The position numbers and the translations under genes are program-made. The notes under the pieces were generated by a model, which worked only from the letters and a program-made list of their open reading frames with translations, ran no database searches and was not told the origin of the DNA. Of a stretch of 16,079 nucleotides of DNA, positions 6,715 through 13,394 are shown one piece after another (within the stretch, counting starts at the first letter, position 1; every line of letters starts with the position of its first letter). Origin of the DNA: an uncultured Clostridia bacterium (GTDB taxonomy: Bacteria; Bacillota; Clostridia; TANB77; CAG-508); contig CALYAH010000039.1 of NCBI GenBank assembly GCA_944393455.1, forward strand, positions 1 through 16,079, in the 5' to 3' direction.

Positions 6715-8430
6715 ATGAGAGAACCAATTCACAAATTTATGAAATTTACAGATTTAAAGGACATGTTAAAAAAATCAGGAGAACTTTATGGAGATAGATC
6801 AGCATATGTATTTAAGACAGAAGAAGAGGGAAAATTTAGAGAAATCACTCATAAAGAATTTAGAGATGATATCAATTGTTTAGGAACGTCACTTATTGAT
6901 TTAGGATTAAAGGGAAAAAGGGTAGCTGTAATCTCAGAAAACAGATATGAATGGTGTGTAGCTTATTTAGCAGTAGTAACAGGGGTAGGAGTTGTAGTAC
7001 CTTTAGATAAATCGCTTCCAGACAACGAGATAGAAAGTTTAATGATACGTTCTGAAATAGAAGCAATTATATATTCTAATAAATACGACAAAATCATGAA
7101 TCACGTAAAAGAACAAGGTAATACGAATGTTAAATATTTTATTTCTATGGACTTAGAGAAAAAAGAAAATGATATTTATTCTGAAAGAGAGCTAATAAAA
7201 GAAGGAAATAAGCTAATAGAAGAAGGGAATAGAGAATTCTTAGATGCCAAAATAAATGCAGAAGAAATGGGAATTATGTTATTTACTTCTGGAACAACTG
7301 CTATGTCTAAAGCAGTAGCATTATCACATAAAAACATATGTGCTAACCTAATGGATATTACATCTGTTATTAAATTAGTAGAAGATGATAGGATGTTATC
7401 TTTCTTGCCATTACATCATACTTTTGAATGTACCGTAGGATTCTTATATCCAATTTCAAAGGGATGTTCAATAGCATTTTGTGAAGGAATTAGGCATATA
7501 GCAGACAACATAAAGGAATACCAAGTAACAGCAATGATATCAGTTCCAATACTATTTGAGACAATGTATAAAAGAGTAATGAAAACTATTGAGAAAAAAG
7601 GAAAATTAGAAACTGTAAAAAAAGGAATTAAAATAAGTAACTTCTTGCTAAAATTTAAAATAGATATTAGAAAAAAACTATTTAAAGAAGTACATGACAA
7701 TTTAGGTGGAAAGGTAAGATTATTTGTAGCAGGAGGTGCAGCTCTAGACCCAGAAGCAGAAAAAGGCTTTAATGATTTAGGATTTCTTATGTTACAAGGA
7801 TATGGTCTAACAGAAAGTTCACCAGTGATAGCTGCAGAAGATGATAAATATAGAAGATTAGGTTCAATAGGAAAGGCTTTTCCAAGCTTAGATGTAAAAA
7901 TAGAAAATCCAAATGAAGAAGGAATAGGAGAACTTTTAGCAAAAGGACCATCTATAATGCTAGGATATTATAATAATGAAGAAGCAACAAAAGAAACTTT
8001 AGAAGATGGTTGGCTACATACAGGAGATTTAGCAAGAATTGATAAAGATGGATATATATTTATATCAGGAAGAAAAAAATTCGTTATAGTATTAAAAAAT
8101 GGAAAAAACATCTATCCAGAAGAACTTGAAACATTAGTTAATAAAATAGAAGGAATAAAAGAAAGTTTTGTTTATGGAAGACCAGAAGATGATGAGGACT
8201 ATAAAATTTGTGCGAAAATAGTTTATGATAAAGAAACTGTTGAAGAAATTTATGGAACTCAAGATGAAGAAAAACTAAAAGAACTTATTTGGCAAGAAGT
8301 AAAAAAAGTAAACAAAACTATGCCAGCATATAAATATATTAGAGAAATTACTATAACAGATAAAGAACTAATAAAGACAACAACACAGAAAATAAAAAGA
8401 TTCGAAGAAATAAAAACTGTAATAAAGTAA
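6715..8430 (+). CDS. AMP-forming long-chain acyl-CoA synthetase-like enzyme
   Basis: A 571-residue member of the ANL adenylating superfamily, with an AAGGGG site before ATG 6715. Core motifs are in order: the phosphate-binding loop LFTSGTTAMSK (189-199), GGAALDPE (340-347), YGLTESSP (363-370), GWLHTGDL (432-439), and GRKKFVIVLKNGKNIYPEELE (452-472). TTTQKIKR carries the expected catalytic Lys559 of the C-terminal lid. The usual Gly of the last motif (TGKI) is replaced by Gln, and the usual PKG in the P-loop reads MSK, mild departures. The reaction would be fatty acid + ATP + CoA to acyl-CoA, AMP and PPi. The chain length and alternative acyl acceptors (for example a carrier protein) cannot be decided. 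It is the second gene of the tetR operon; a hairpin follows its stop. Confidence 0.9.
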   Translation: MREPIHKFMKFTDLKDMLKKSGELYGDRSAYVFKTEEEGKFREITHKEFRDDINCLGTSLIDLGLKGKRVAVISENRYEWCVAYLAVVTGVGVVVPLDKSLPDNEIESLMIRSEIEAIIYSNKYDKIMNHVKEQGNTNVKYFISMDLEKKENDIYSERELIKEGNKLIEEGNREFLDAKINAEEMGIMLFTSGTTAMSKAVALSHKNICANLMDITSVIKLVEDDRMLSFLPLHHTFECTVGFLYPISKGCSIAFCEGIRHIADNIKEYQVTAMISVPILFETMYKRVMKTIEKKGKLETVKKGIKISNFLLKFKIDIRKKLFKEVHDNLGGKVRLFVAGGAALDPEAEKGFNDLGFLMLQGYGLTESSPVIAAEDDKYRRLGSIGKAFPSLDVKIENPNEEGIGELLAKGPSIMLGYYNNEEATKETLEDGWLHTGDLARIDKDGYIFISGRKKFVIVLKNGKNIYPEELETLVNKIEGIKESFVYGRPEDDEDYKICAKIVYDKETVEEIYGTQDEEKLKELIWQEVKKVNKTMPAYKYIREITITDKELIKTTTQKIKRFEEIKTVIK

Positions 8431-8436
8431 TATAAG

Positions 8437-8472
8437 AAGGAAAAGCAATTATGCTTTTCCTTAAATAATTTT
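8437..8472 (+). terminator. Intrinsic terminator after the acyl-CoA ligase gene
   Basis: An 11-bp perfect stem (8437-8447 with 8452-8462, loop ATTA) is followed by an interrupted T-rich stretch. It lies 6 bases after the stop codon. Confidence 0.75.
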
Positions 8473-8477
8473 TGTAA

Positions 8478-8521
8478 TGTAACAAAAATGTAATATTACT
8501 GTAACATAAACTTAACAAAAA
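8478..8521 (+). promoter_or_regulatory. Four 11-bp phased direct repeats, likely activator site
   Basis: The sequence reads as four consecutive 11-bp units, TGTAACAAAAA, TGTAATATTAC, TGTAACATAAA and CTTAACAAAAA, starting at 8478, 8489, 8500 and 8511. The first six bases are conserved and the last five are A/T-rich. The complementary strand gives GTTACA/ATTACA hexamers separated by 5 bases. That layout matches tandem half-sites of OmpR/PhoB-class response regulators, such as the Pho box of Bacillus PhoP. It ends 15 bases upstream of a -35 box, the normal place for an activator. Confidence 0.5.
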
Positions 8522-8536
8522 AATATAAATATAATC

Positions 8537-8565
8537 TTGTAGTTTTTTGTTAGTTCATGTATAAT
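8537..8565 (+). promoter_or_regulatory. Sigma-A promoter of the coiled-coil/FtsZ-like locus
   Basis: TTGTAG (8537-8542), a 17-base spacer and TATAAT (8560-8565). Transcription would start near 8572, leaving about 47 nt before the ATG at 8619. Confidence 0.65.
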
Positions 8566-8618
8566 TATAAAGAAAAGACAAAAAGCAAACACGCGTAAGA
8601 TAAAGGAGGTAATTTACA

Positions 8619-9455
8619 ATGTCCAAATCTGGCATAGTAAATGTGAGAATGGTTATCACAGAAGAAAAAATATTATCAAATATAGATAAAGTACAAAAAC
8701 TAATTAATCCAAAAAGTAAAAAACAAATAGTACAATTAGAAGATGATACTTACTTTAAAGATTTAGTTGAGTCAATAAAAACATATTTAATTGAATATCC
8801 AAAAAAGAAAAACTTCCCAGCAAGTGTATATAAAGCATCTTATGGGCTAGTTGAATTTGCGACGAATCAATTTGAGGAAAATACAAAGAAAATAGAAGAA
8901 TTAATTAGACAAAGAGAGCAAAATATAGCTTTAGCAGGAAAACTAAAAGAAGTAATAGATGTTGTTGTAAATAAAGAAAAAGATTGGAAAGACCAAGTAA
9001 AAAAAGCAGAAGATGATTTTGCAGAAGATATTATAGAAACTTTAACAATTGTAGGGAAAGCAAAAAGTACAAAATCACAAAATTATCAAGATGCAATGAA
9101 GTTATTAAATGCTAGAGTAAACAATCTAGAATCTAATTTACATATTGAAATTGACATGGAAAGAATTGAAGATCGCTCAAAAGCATTAAGCTATATCGGA
9201 ATTGAAATAGCAGATGCATTAAAATCAATTCCAACACCAATAGAAGAAGCAGAAGAGCAAGTTGTTGAGCAAGTACAAGAGCAACAAGTAGAACAACAAT
9301 ATGAGCAAGAAACAACATTTGAAGCAAAACCAAGTTTATGGCAAAGATTTAAAAATAGTAAATTTGTAAGAGCAGTGAAGGCTATTACAAGAATTAGAAT
9401 AGTATTAGATTATTCAGATGCACTTCCAGAAGGAAGAGGAGAAAATAATCAATAA
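8619..9455 (+). CDS. Unrecognised helical protein with E/Q-rich linker and basic amphipathic C-terminus
   Basis: A 278-residue protein I do not recognise. It has an AAAGGAGGT site and its own promoter. Residues 1-205 are charged and probably mostly helical, with coiled-coil character around 82-135 (FEENTKKIEELIRQREQNIALAGKLKEVIDVV) and again near 155-185. Residues 207-231 form a low-complexity Glu/Gln/Val linker. Residues 239-263 are Trp240, Phe244, Phe249 and Val/Ile residues alternating with Arg/Lys (LWQRFKNSKFVRAVKAITRI), which could fold as a basic amphipathic helix able to lie on a membrane. The last 15 residues are polar. There is no signal peptide or transmembrane segment. It is followed after 110 bp by an FtsZ paralogue on the same strand. 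A role as partner or membrane tether of that FtsZ is my inference; nothing in the sequence proves it. Confidence 0.8.
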   Translation: MSKSGIVNVRMVITEEKILSNIDKVQKLINPKSKKQIVQLEDDTYFKDLVESIKTYLIEYPKKKNFPASVYKASYGLVEFATNQFEENTKKIEELIRQREQNIALAGKLKEVIDVVVNKEKDWKDQVKKAEDDFAEDIIETLTIVGKAKSTKSQNYQDAMKLLNARVNNLESNLHIEIDMERIEDRSKALSYIGIEIADALKSIPTPIEEAEEQVVEQVQEQQVEQQYEQETTFEAKPSLWQRFKNSKFVRAVKAITRIRIVLDYSDALPEGRGENNQ

Positions 9456-9467
9456 AATAACTTAAGG

Positions 9468-9500
9468 AAGAAGTTAGTGATACAATGCTAACTTCTTTAT
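9468..9500 (+). terminator. Possible partial terminator between the coiled-coil gene and ftsZ-like gene
   Basis: A 10-bp stem (AAGAAGTTAG at 9468-9477 with CTAACTTCTT at 9488-9497) with a 10-base loop runs into only a short T stretch. No good sigma-A promoter is visible between 9498 and 9565. The downstream FtsZ gene may therefore depend on read-through of this weak terminator. Confidence 0.6.
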
Positions 9501-9565
9501 TAAATATGGAATAATACAAGGATAAAAAGTATTTTTATAGAGACAAGTACAGAAAGGAAATAAAA

Positions 9566-10513
9566 ATGGAGAATAGAGTAAAAGCAGAAAGTATAGCAAA
9601 AATAAAAGTATTAGGAGTTGGAGGAGGAGGCAGTAATGCTGTTGCAACTATTATAGAAGAAAGAGTAGCTAATATAGAACCATATCTAATTAATACTGAA
9701 ATGAGCATTGTTAGTAGGACACATATTAAAAGAGTTTTACAGATTGGAAAAGAAACAACAAAAGGATTAGGAGCAGGAGCAAATGAAGAAGTAGGCGAAA
9801 AAGCAGCAATAGAAAGTAGAGAAGATATAAAACGATTACTAGAAGGAACAGATTTATTATTTATTACAGCAGGAATGGGTGGTGGAACTGGAACAGGAGC
9901 AGCACCGGTAGTAGCTAAAATTGCTAAAGAAATGGGGATTTTGACTATTGGAATTGTAACCAAGCCATTTGCATTTGAGGGAAAAATGAGGGCAGCACGC
10001 GCAGAAGCAGGAATTAAAAAATTAAAGGAAAATGTAAATGCATTAATTGTTATTTTAAATGATAAACTTTTAAGAGTAACAGGAGATAAAGTAAGTGTAA
10101 AACAAGCTTTTTCAATGGTAGACAACATTTTGAAACAAGGAATCCAAAGTATTACTGATTTAATTACAACAGTAGGTGAAATTAATATTGATTTTGCAGA
10201 TATTAAGACAATATTTAATTATAAAGGAACAGCATATATGGGAATAGGAATGGCAGAAGGCGAAAAAAGGCTAGATAGAGCAGTCGAACAAGCAATCGAA
10301 AACGCATTAACAGAAACACAAATAGATAATGCAAAAGGTGTTATTTTTAATGTAACTGGAGGAGAAAATTTAAGTTTAATGGAAATTAGTAGTGCTATAC
10401 AATTAATTAATGATAAAGTTTCTCCAGATGCTAATGTATTATTTGGAACTGTGATTGATAAAAGTTTAAAAGACGATGTAAAGGTAACAGTTATTGCAAC
10501 TGGAATAGAATAG
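9566..10513 (+). CDS. FtsZ paralogue lacking the C-terminal tail
   Basis: A 315-residue tubulin-like GTPase with AGAAAGGA before the ATG. It aligns by eye with the whole FtsZ globular core: GVGGGGSNAV (17-26), the GTP-binding signature GGGTGTG (105-111), VTKPFAFEG (131-139), and the T7 synergy loop NIDFAD (207-212), including Asp209 and Asp212 used for GTP hydrolysis across the filament interface. It ends at VTVIATGIE, where normal FtsZ continues into a flexible linker and a conserved C-terminal peptide that binds FtsA, SepF and ZipA. Typical bacterial FtsZ is about 350-400 residues. The N-terminal half is divergent: NTE for NTD at 43-45, SIVSRTHIKR, and ILND for IPND. It is not in a division and cell wall gene cluster here, so it is probably a second copy and I give no ftsZ symbol. 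Polymerisation is likely; membrane recruitment must use something else. Confidence 0.92.
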   Translation: MENRVKAESIAKIKVLGVGGGGSNAVATIIEERVANIEPYLINTEMSIVSRTHIKRVLQIGKETTKGLGAGANEEVGEKAAIESREDIKRLLEGTDLLFITAGMGGGTGTGAAPVVAKIAKEMGILTIGIVTKPFAFEGKMRAARAEAGIKKLKENVNALIVILNDKLLRVTGDKVSVKQAFSMVDNILKQGIQSITDLITTVGEINIDFADIKTIFNYKGTAYMGIGMAEGEKRLDRAVEQAIENALTETQIDNAKGVIFNVTGGENLSLMEISSAIQLINDKVSPDANVLFGTVIDKSLKDDVKVTVIATGIE

Positions 10514-10530
10514 GATAGAAAAATAAAAAA

Positions 10531-10558
10531 CAGTAGTAAATTTACTACTGTATATTTT
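10531..10558 (+). terminator. Bidirectional terminator overlapping the next gene's stop
   Basis: A perfect 20-base palindrome (10531-10550, CAGTAGTA...TACTACTG) is flanked by A-rich sequence on the left and TATATTTTTTT on the right, so both strands leave it into T tracts. It terminates the FtsZ-like gene. It also contains the TAG stop (10545-10547) of the convergent minus-strand gene. Confidence 0.85.
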
Positions 10559-10937
10559 TTTTGAATTCTTCTTTCTCTTCTTTTGAAAGAGAATCGTAGA
10601 ATTTTTGGATTACTGTCAAGTTATTTACTTTAGGTAAGCGTAGTAATGAAAACAGCGTATCGTAATCACTACTATAAACAGAGAGTAAATCATGAGTTTT
10701 ATAAAATTCTTTCTTTTTATCATAGAATTTTATATTTTTCTTCTCAAAGATTTTATCCATTTCTTCCTTATATGGAATATTTAAATCTTCTAAAACAGAT
10801 TTAAATAAATCTGTTAAAAAATTATTTAAATCTTCCTCATAGATTAATTGCATTCGCTCTAATGAACGAATACTTAAATCAAACAGATAATATTTGTGTG
10901 CAGATACCCAAGTAATACAATCGATGTTATTTTTCAT
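10545..10937 (-). CDS. Unrecognised 130-residue soluble protein
   Basis: I do not recognise this protein. It is convincing as a gene: it has AAGGAGG before the ATG at 10937, a perfect-consensus promoter upstream (11056-11084) and a shared terminator at its end. It is charged, rich in Lys, Asp, Glu and aromatic residues, with one short Trp-containing N-terminal segment (CITWVSAHKYYLFDLSIRSLERMQ). Predicted helices run through EEDLNNFLTDLFKSVLEDL and KVNNLTVIQKFYDSLSKEEKEEFKKNIQ. No signal peptide, membrane segment or catalytic motif is visible; a cytosolic all-alpha fold is likely. An inverted repeat ACAGATTT-aaat-AAATCTGT lies inside it (10795-10814). It converges on the FtsZ-like gene and diverges from RNase J, so neighbours give no functional hint. 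Confidence 0.75.
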   Translation of the reverse strand: MKNNIDCITWVSAHKYYLFDLSIRSLERMQLIYEEDLNNFLTDLFKSVLEDLNIPYKEEMDKIFEKKNIKFYDKKKEFYKTHDLLSVYSSDYDTLFSLLRLPKVNNLTVIQKFYDSLSKEEKEEFKKNIQ

Positions 10938-11055
10938 GTCAAATTCCCTCCTTGCGTTAAATTAAAAATCACATCAATTCTATGACGTAAGACATTCAAA
11001 AAAAGGAATAATACCTTATTTATATTGTCTTATTTCAAAATACTTTAACTATTAT

Positions 11056-11084
11056 ATTATAATACTTTTCTGGACTTATGTCAA
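11056..11084 (-). promoter_or_regulatory. Perfect consensus sigma-A promoter for the 130-residue protein
   Basis: On the minus strand TTGACA (11084-11079), 17 bases and TATAAT (11061-11056) match consensus at all twelve positions. The transcript would have a leader of about 112 nt. The -35 lies in the inverted repeat TGTCAA-ttt-TTGACA (11079-11093), which is also a possible regulator site. Apart from this promoter and the small hairpin AAGG-tattatt-CCTT within the leader, 10938-11105 holds nothing I can name. Confidence 0.85.
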
Positions 11085-11105
11085 TTTTTGACAACTATTT
11101 AAAAT

Positions 11106-11134
11106 TTGACTTTTTTAGAAAAATATAGTATAAT
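11106..11134 (+). promoter_or_regulatory. Strong sigma-A promoter before the RNase J leader
   Basis: TTGACT (11106-11111), a 17-base spacer and perfect TATAAT (11129-11134). Initiation would be near 11141, more than 200 nt before the RNase J start codon. It is arranged back to back with the minus-strand promoter at 11056-11084. Confidence 0.85.
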
Positions 11135-11140
11135 AGCACA

Positions 11141-11309
11141 AGTAGTTAGTAATATTGATCGGAATTTATTAAAATAACAATGGAGTTTATATATTTGGTT
11201 AAGAGAGAAAAAAGGCCATATATAAAAGAAACTCTATTAATTTTGTACGGATGAATTAAAAATAGTAAATTAGGTCAAAATTAGTTTAAGAGGTTAAACT
11301 AATTTTTTT
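11141..11309 (+). ncRNA. Candidate structured leader or small RNA (about 170 nt)
   Basis: This stretch is bounded by a strong promoter and a strong terminator and contains no ORF with a ribosome binding site. It can fold as one long hairpin. The closing helices are TTGATC (11155-11160) with GGTCAA (11273-11278) and AATTTA (11163-11168) with TAAATT (11266-11271). There is a large internal bubble. The distal helix is GAGTTT-ATATAT (11183-11194) with ATATAT and AAACTC (11218-11223, 11229-11234), with a 5-base bulge AAAAG. The terminator follows immediately. An elongated hairpin with a central bubble and this length recalls 6S RNA, but I cannot confirm the family. The alternative is an RNase J leader that controls read-through. 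Confidence 0.5.
11278..11309 (+). terminator. Strong intrinsic terminator 45 bp before RNase J
   Basis: A 12-bp perfect stem (11278-11289 with 11294-11305, loop GAGG) ends in a run of seven T (11303-11309). No good promoter is visible between it and the RNase J start. It is therefore either the end of an independent small RNA or an attenuator for RNase J. An upstream copy of AAATTAG (11267-11273) could compete for the 3' arm. Confidence 0.85.
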
Positions 11310-11353
11310 ATTAGTATAAGAAATTGTATTTTATAAAGAAGAAAGGAGAATAT

Positions 11354-13186
11354 ATGACAGAAGAAAATAAGAAAGTAGAGAAAGTAAAGAGAAAAGGAGA
11401 AGTTGAAAAGAAAACGCAAAAAAGAAACACTACAACGAGAACTATAACAAGAAAACCATATAAAAAGAGAGCAACTAGTAAAAAAACAGATAAGAAAGAA
11501 AATGTTAAGGAAAATAAAGTATTTAAAAAATCAAAATTAAAAATAATCCCACTAGGAGGATTACATGAAATCGGAAAAAATATTACAGTATTTGAATATG
11601 AGAATGAAATCATAGTAGTAGACTGTGGATTATCTTTTCCTGAAGATGATATGCTAGGTATAGATTTAGTTATACCAGATATTTCATATCTAGAAAAAAA
11701 TGTAGATAAAATAAAAGGATTAGTTATTACACATGGACATGAGGATCATATTGGTTCAGTTCCATATTTATTAAAAAAGATTAATATACCAATTTACGCA
11801 CCTAGATTAGCAGCAGGGCTTATTAGAAATAAATTAGAAGAACACAAGTTAGTCAGAAGTACAAAATTAATTGAAGTTATGCAAGGTCAAACAATATCAC
11901 TTGGTAAGAACTTTAAAGTAGAATTTATAAGAAGTTCACATAGTATACCAGACTCTGTTATGTTGGCTATTACAACACCAGCAGGAACTGTATTGCACAC
12001 AGGAGATTTTAAGGTCGATTATACACCAATTGATGGAAAAATAATGGACTTTGGAAGAATTGCAGAATTGGGAAATCAAGGAATACTTGCTTTAATGTCA
12101 GATATTACAAATTCTGAAAGAAAGGGATTTGCGATGTCTGAAAGGTCAGTTGGAGAAGTATTTGATAAATTATTTTTACACTGTACTAAGAGAATTGTTG
12201 TTGCAACATTTGCATCAAATGTGCATAGAGTACAGCAAATTGTTAATTCGGCAGTTAAATATAATAGAAAGATAGCTGTGTGTGGTAGAAGTATGATTAA
12301 TATGATAACTACAGCAAGAGAATTAGGATATATTGAATGTCCAGAAAATATCTTTATTGATATTGATATGATAAACCAATATACAGACGAACAATTAGTG
12401 ATAATAACAACAGGAAGTCAAGGAGAACCAATGTCAGCATTAACAAGGATGGCTGCAGGAGAACACAGAAAAGTTAAAATAACGCCAAATGATTTAATTA
12501 TTATATCAGCAACACCAATACCAGGAAATGAAAAATATGTATCAAAAGTAATCGATGATTTAATGCAGATAGGGGCAGAAGTAGTATATAGTTCTTTAGA
12601 AGATATACATGTTTCAGGACATGCATGTCAAGAAGAACAAAAATTAATACTAGCTTTAGCAAAACCAAAATACTTTATACCTGTACACGGTGAGTATAGA
12701 CAATTAATCGCACATAGTGAAACAGCACAAAGCATGGGAATTGACAAAGATAATATTATTATGTTATCAAATGGTAGAATACTAGAAATAGGAGAAGATG
12801 GAATAGCATTTACAGGAAACGTACCAAGTGGAAGAGTCTTAGTAGACGGATTAGGCGTAGGAGACGTTGGAAATATTGTATTAAGAGATAGACAACATTT
12901 ATCACAAGATGGATTAATTATTATTGTATTAACAATGGATTCTTCAACAGGAGAAGTGGTAGCCGGACCAGATGTTATTTCAAGAGGATTTGTTTATGTA
13001 AGAGAATCAGAGAATTTAATGGATGAAGTAAAAACTGTTGTAAGACATGAAATAAAGAAATGTGAAGAAAGAGGAGTACGAGATTGGGCTACTATAAAAT
13101 CTACAACAAGAGAAAACTTGAGAGATTATATTTTCATGAAAACAAAGAGAAATCCAATGATTATACCTATTATAATGGAAATATGA
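11354..13186 (+). CDS. rnj: Ribonuclease J
   Basis: A 610-residue metallo-beta-lactamase/beta-CASP ribonuclease that carries out mRNA decay and rRNA/5'-end processing in the cytosol. ATG 11354 is chosen over the in-frame ATG at 11324 because AAAGGAGA lies at 11342-11349. Residues 1-60 are an added Lys/Arg/Thr-rich, probably disordered extension; the conserved domain begins at LKIIPLGGLHEIGKN (62-76). The zinc motif THGHEDHIG carries His127, His129, Asp131 and His132. SSHSIPDSV, LHTGDFKVD, TGSQGEP, SGHACQEEQ and PVHGEYR follow in family order, so both metal centre and beta-CASP elements look intact. B. subtilis J1 is 555 residues; the excess is mostly the basic N-terminus, which may bind RNA. 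Whether it is J1 or J2 type is not decided here. Its TGA stop lies within an inverted-repeat element. Confidence 0.95.
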   Translation: MTEENKKVEKVKRKGEVEKKTQKRNTTTRTITRKPYKKRATSKKTDKKENVKENKVFKKSKLKIIPLGGLHEIGKNITVFEYENEIIVVDCGLSFPEDDMLGIDLVIPDISYLEKNVDKIKGLVITHGHEDHIGSVPYLLKKINIPIYAPRLAAGLIRNKLEEHKLVRSTKLIEVMQGQTISLGKNFKVEFIRSSHSIPDSVMLAITTPAGTVLHTGDFKVDYTPIDGKIMDFGRIAELGNQGILALMSDITNSERKGFAMSERSVGEVFDKLFLHCTKRIVVATFASNVHRVQQIVNSAVKYNRKIAVCGRSMINMITTARELGYIECPENIFIDIDMINQYTDEQLVIITTGSQGEPMSALTRMAAGEHRKVKITPNDLIIISATPIPGNEKYVSKVIDDLMQIGAEVVYSSLEDIHVSGHACQEEQKLILALAKPKYFIPVHGEYRQLIAHSETAQSMGIDKDNIIMLSNGRILEIGEDGIAFTGNVPSGRVLVDGLGVGDVGNIVLRDRQHLSQDGLIIIVLTMDSSTGEVVAGPDVISRGFVYVRESENLMDEVKTVVRHEIKKCEERGVRDWATIKSTTRENLRDYIFMKTKRNPMIIPIIMEI

Positions 13187-13321
13187 GACAAAAGGGACAG
13201 AGCAAATCTGTCTCATTTTTTTTGTCTTTTTTTGTCGATTCCGAATGTTACGATTGTTTTATTTTTTTGACATTTTTCGACATAATAATGAAACAGATTT
13301 GCTCTGTCCCTTTTGTCTCAT
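13183..13321 (+). mobile_element. MITE/REP-like inverted-repeat element
   Basis: A 29-bp perfect inverted repeat (13183-13211 with 13293-13321), starting ATGAGACAAAAGGGACAGAG, encloses 81 AT-rich bases. Imperfect pairing continues inward, including TGTCGA (13233-13238) with TCGACA (13277-13282). Each arm also holds its own smaller hairpin (GACAGA-gcaaa-TCTGTC in the left arm) followed by T tracts, so the element can terminate transcription in either direction. No protein is encoded. GGGACAG/TGTCTC palindromes of this kind are, to my recollection, widely scattered in clostridial genomes and some are linked to Y1-type REP transposases; none is present here. Confidence 0.7.
13185..13220 (+). terminator. 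Terminator formed by the left arm of the inverted-repeat element
   Basis: GAGACA (13185-13190) can pair with TGTCTC (13209-13214), or GACAGA (13197-13202) with TCTGTC (13208-13213). Eight T follow directly. It begins at the RNase J stop codon and is the only visible terminator for that gene. Confidence 0.6.
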
Positions 13322-13328
13322 CGAACAC

Positions 13329-13357
13329 TTGAAATATCAGCAAAAAATTGATATAAT
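13329..13357 (+). promoter_or_regulatory. Sigma-A promoter of gltX
   Basis: TTGAAA (13329-13334), a 17-base spacer and TATAAT (13352-13357) begin 7 bases after the inverted-repeat element. Initiation near 13364 means that the long in-frame extension beginning at 13245 is untranscribed in this mRNA. It leaves ATG 13395, preceded by GGGAGAG, as the start. Confidence 0.85.
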
Positions 13358-13394
13358 AACTGAAGTTATAAAAATGAATGAGGGAGAGATAAGA

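Noticed and set aside
9535..10128. A 197-codon open frame antisense to the FtsZ-like gene.
   Set aside because: It mirrors a strongly motif-supported gene, is rich in Ser/Pro/Ala from the reverse complement, and has no ribosome binding site or family match.
10795..10814. Inverted repeat ACAGATTT-aaat-AAATCTGT as a terminator or operator.
   Set aside because: It lies within the coding region of the 130-residue protein and lacks a T tract on the gene's strand; it is easily a chance event at this base composition.
11180..11254. A 24-codon ATG-initiated ORF inside the RNase J leader (MEFIYLVKREK...), a possible leader peptide.
   Set aside because: No ribosome binding site precedes it, and the bases are better explained by the RNA hairpin.
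13245..13394. A 50-codon N-terminal extension of gltX.
   Set aside because: It runs through the inverted-repeat element and upstream of the gltX promoter's expected start site; a ribosome binding site exists only at 13382-13388.
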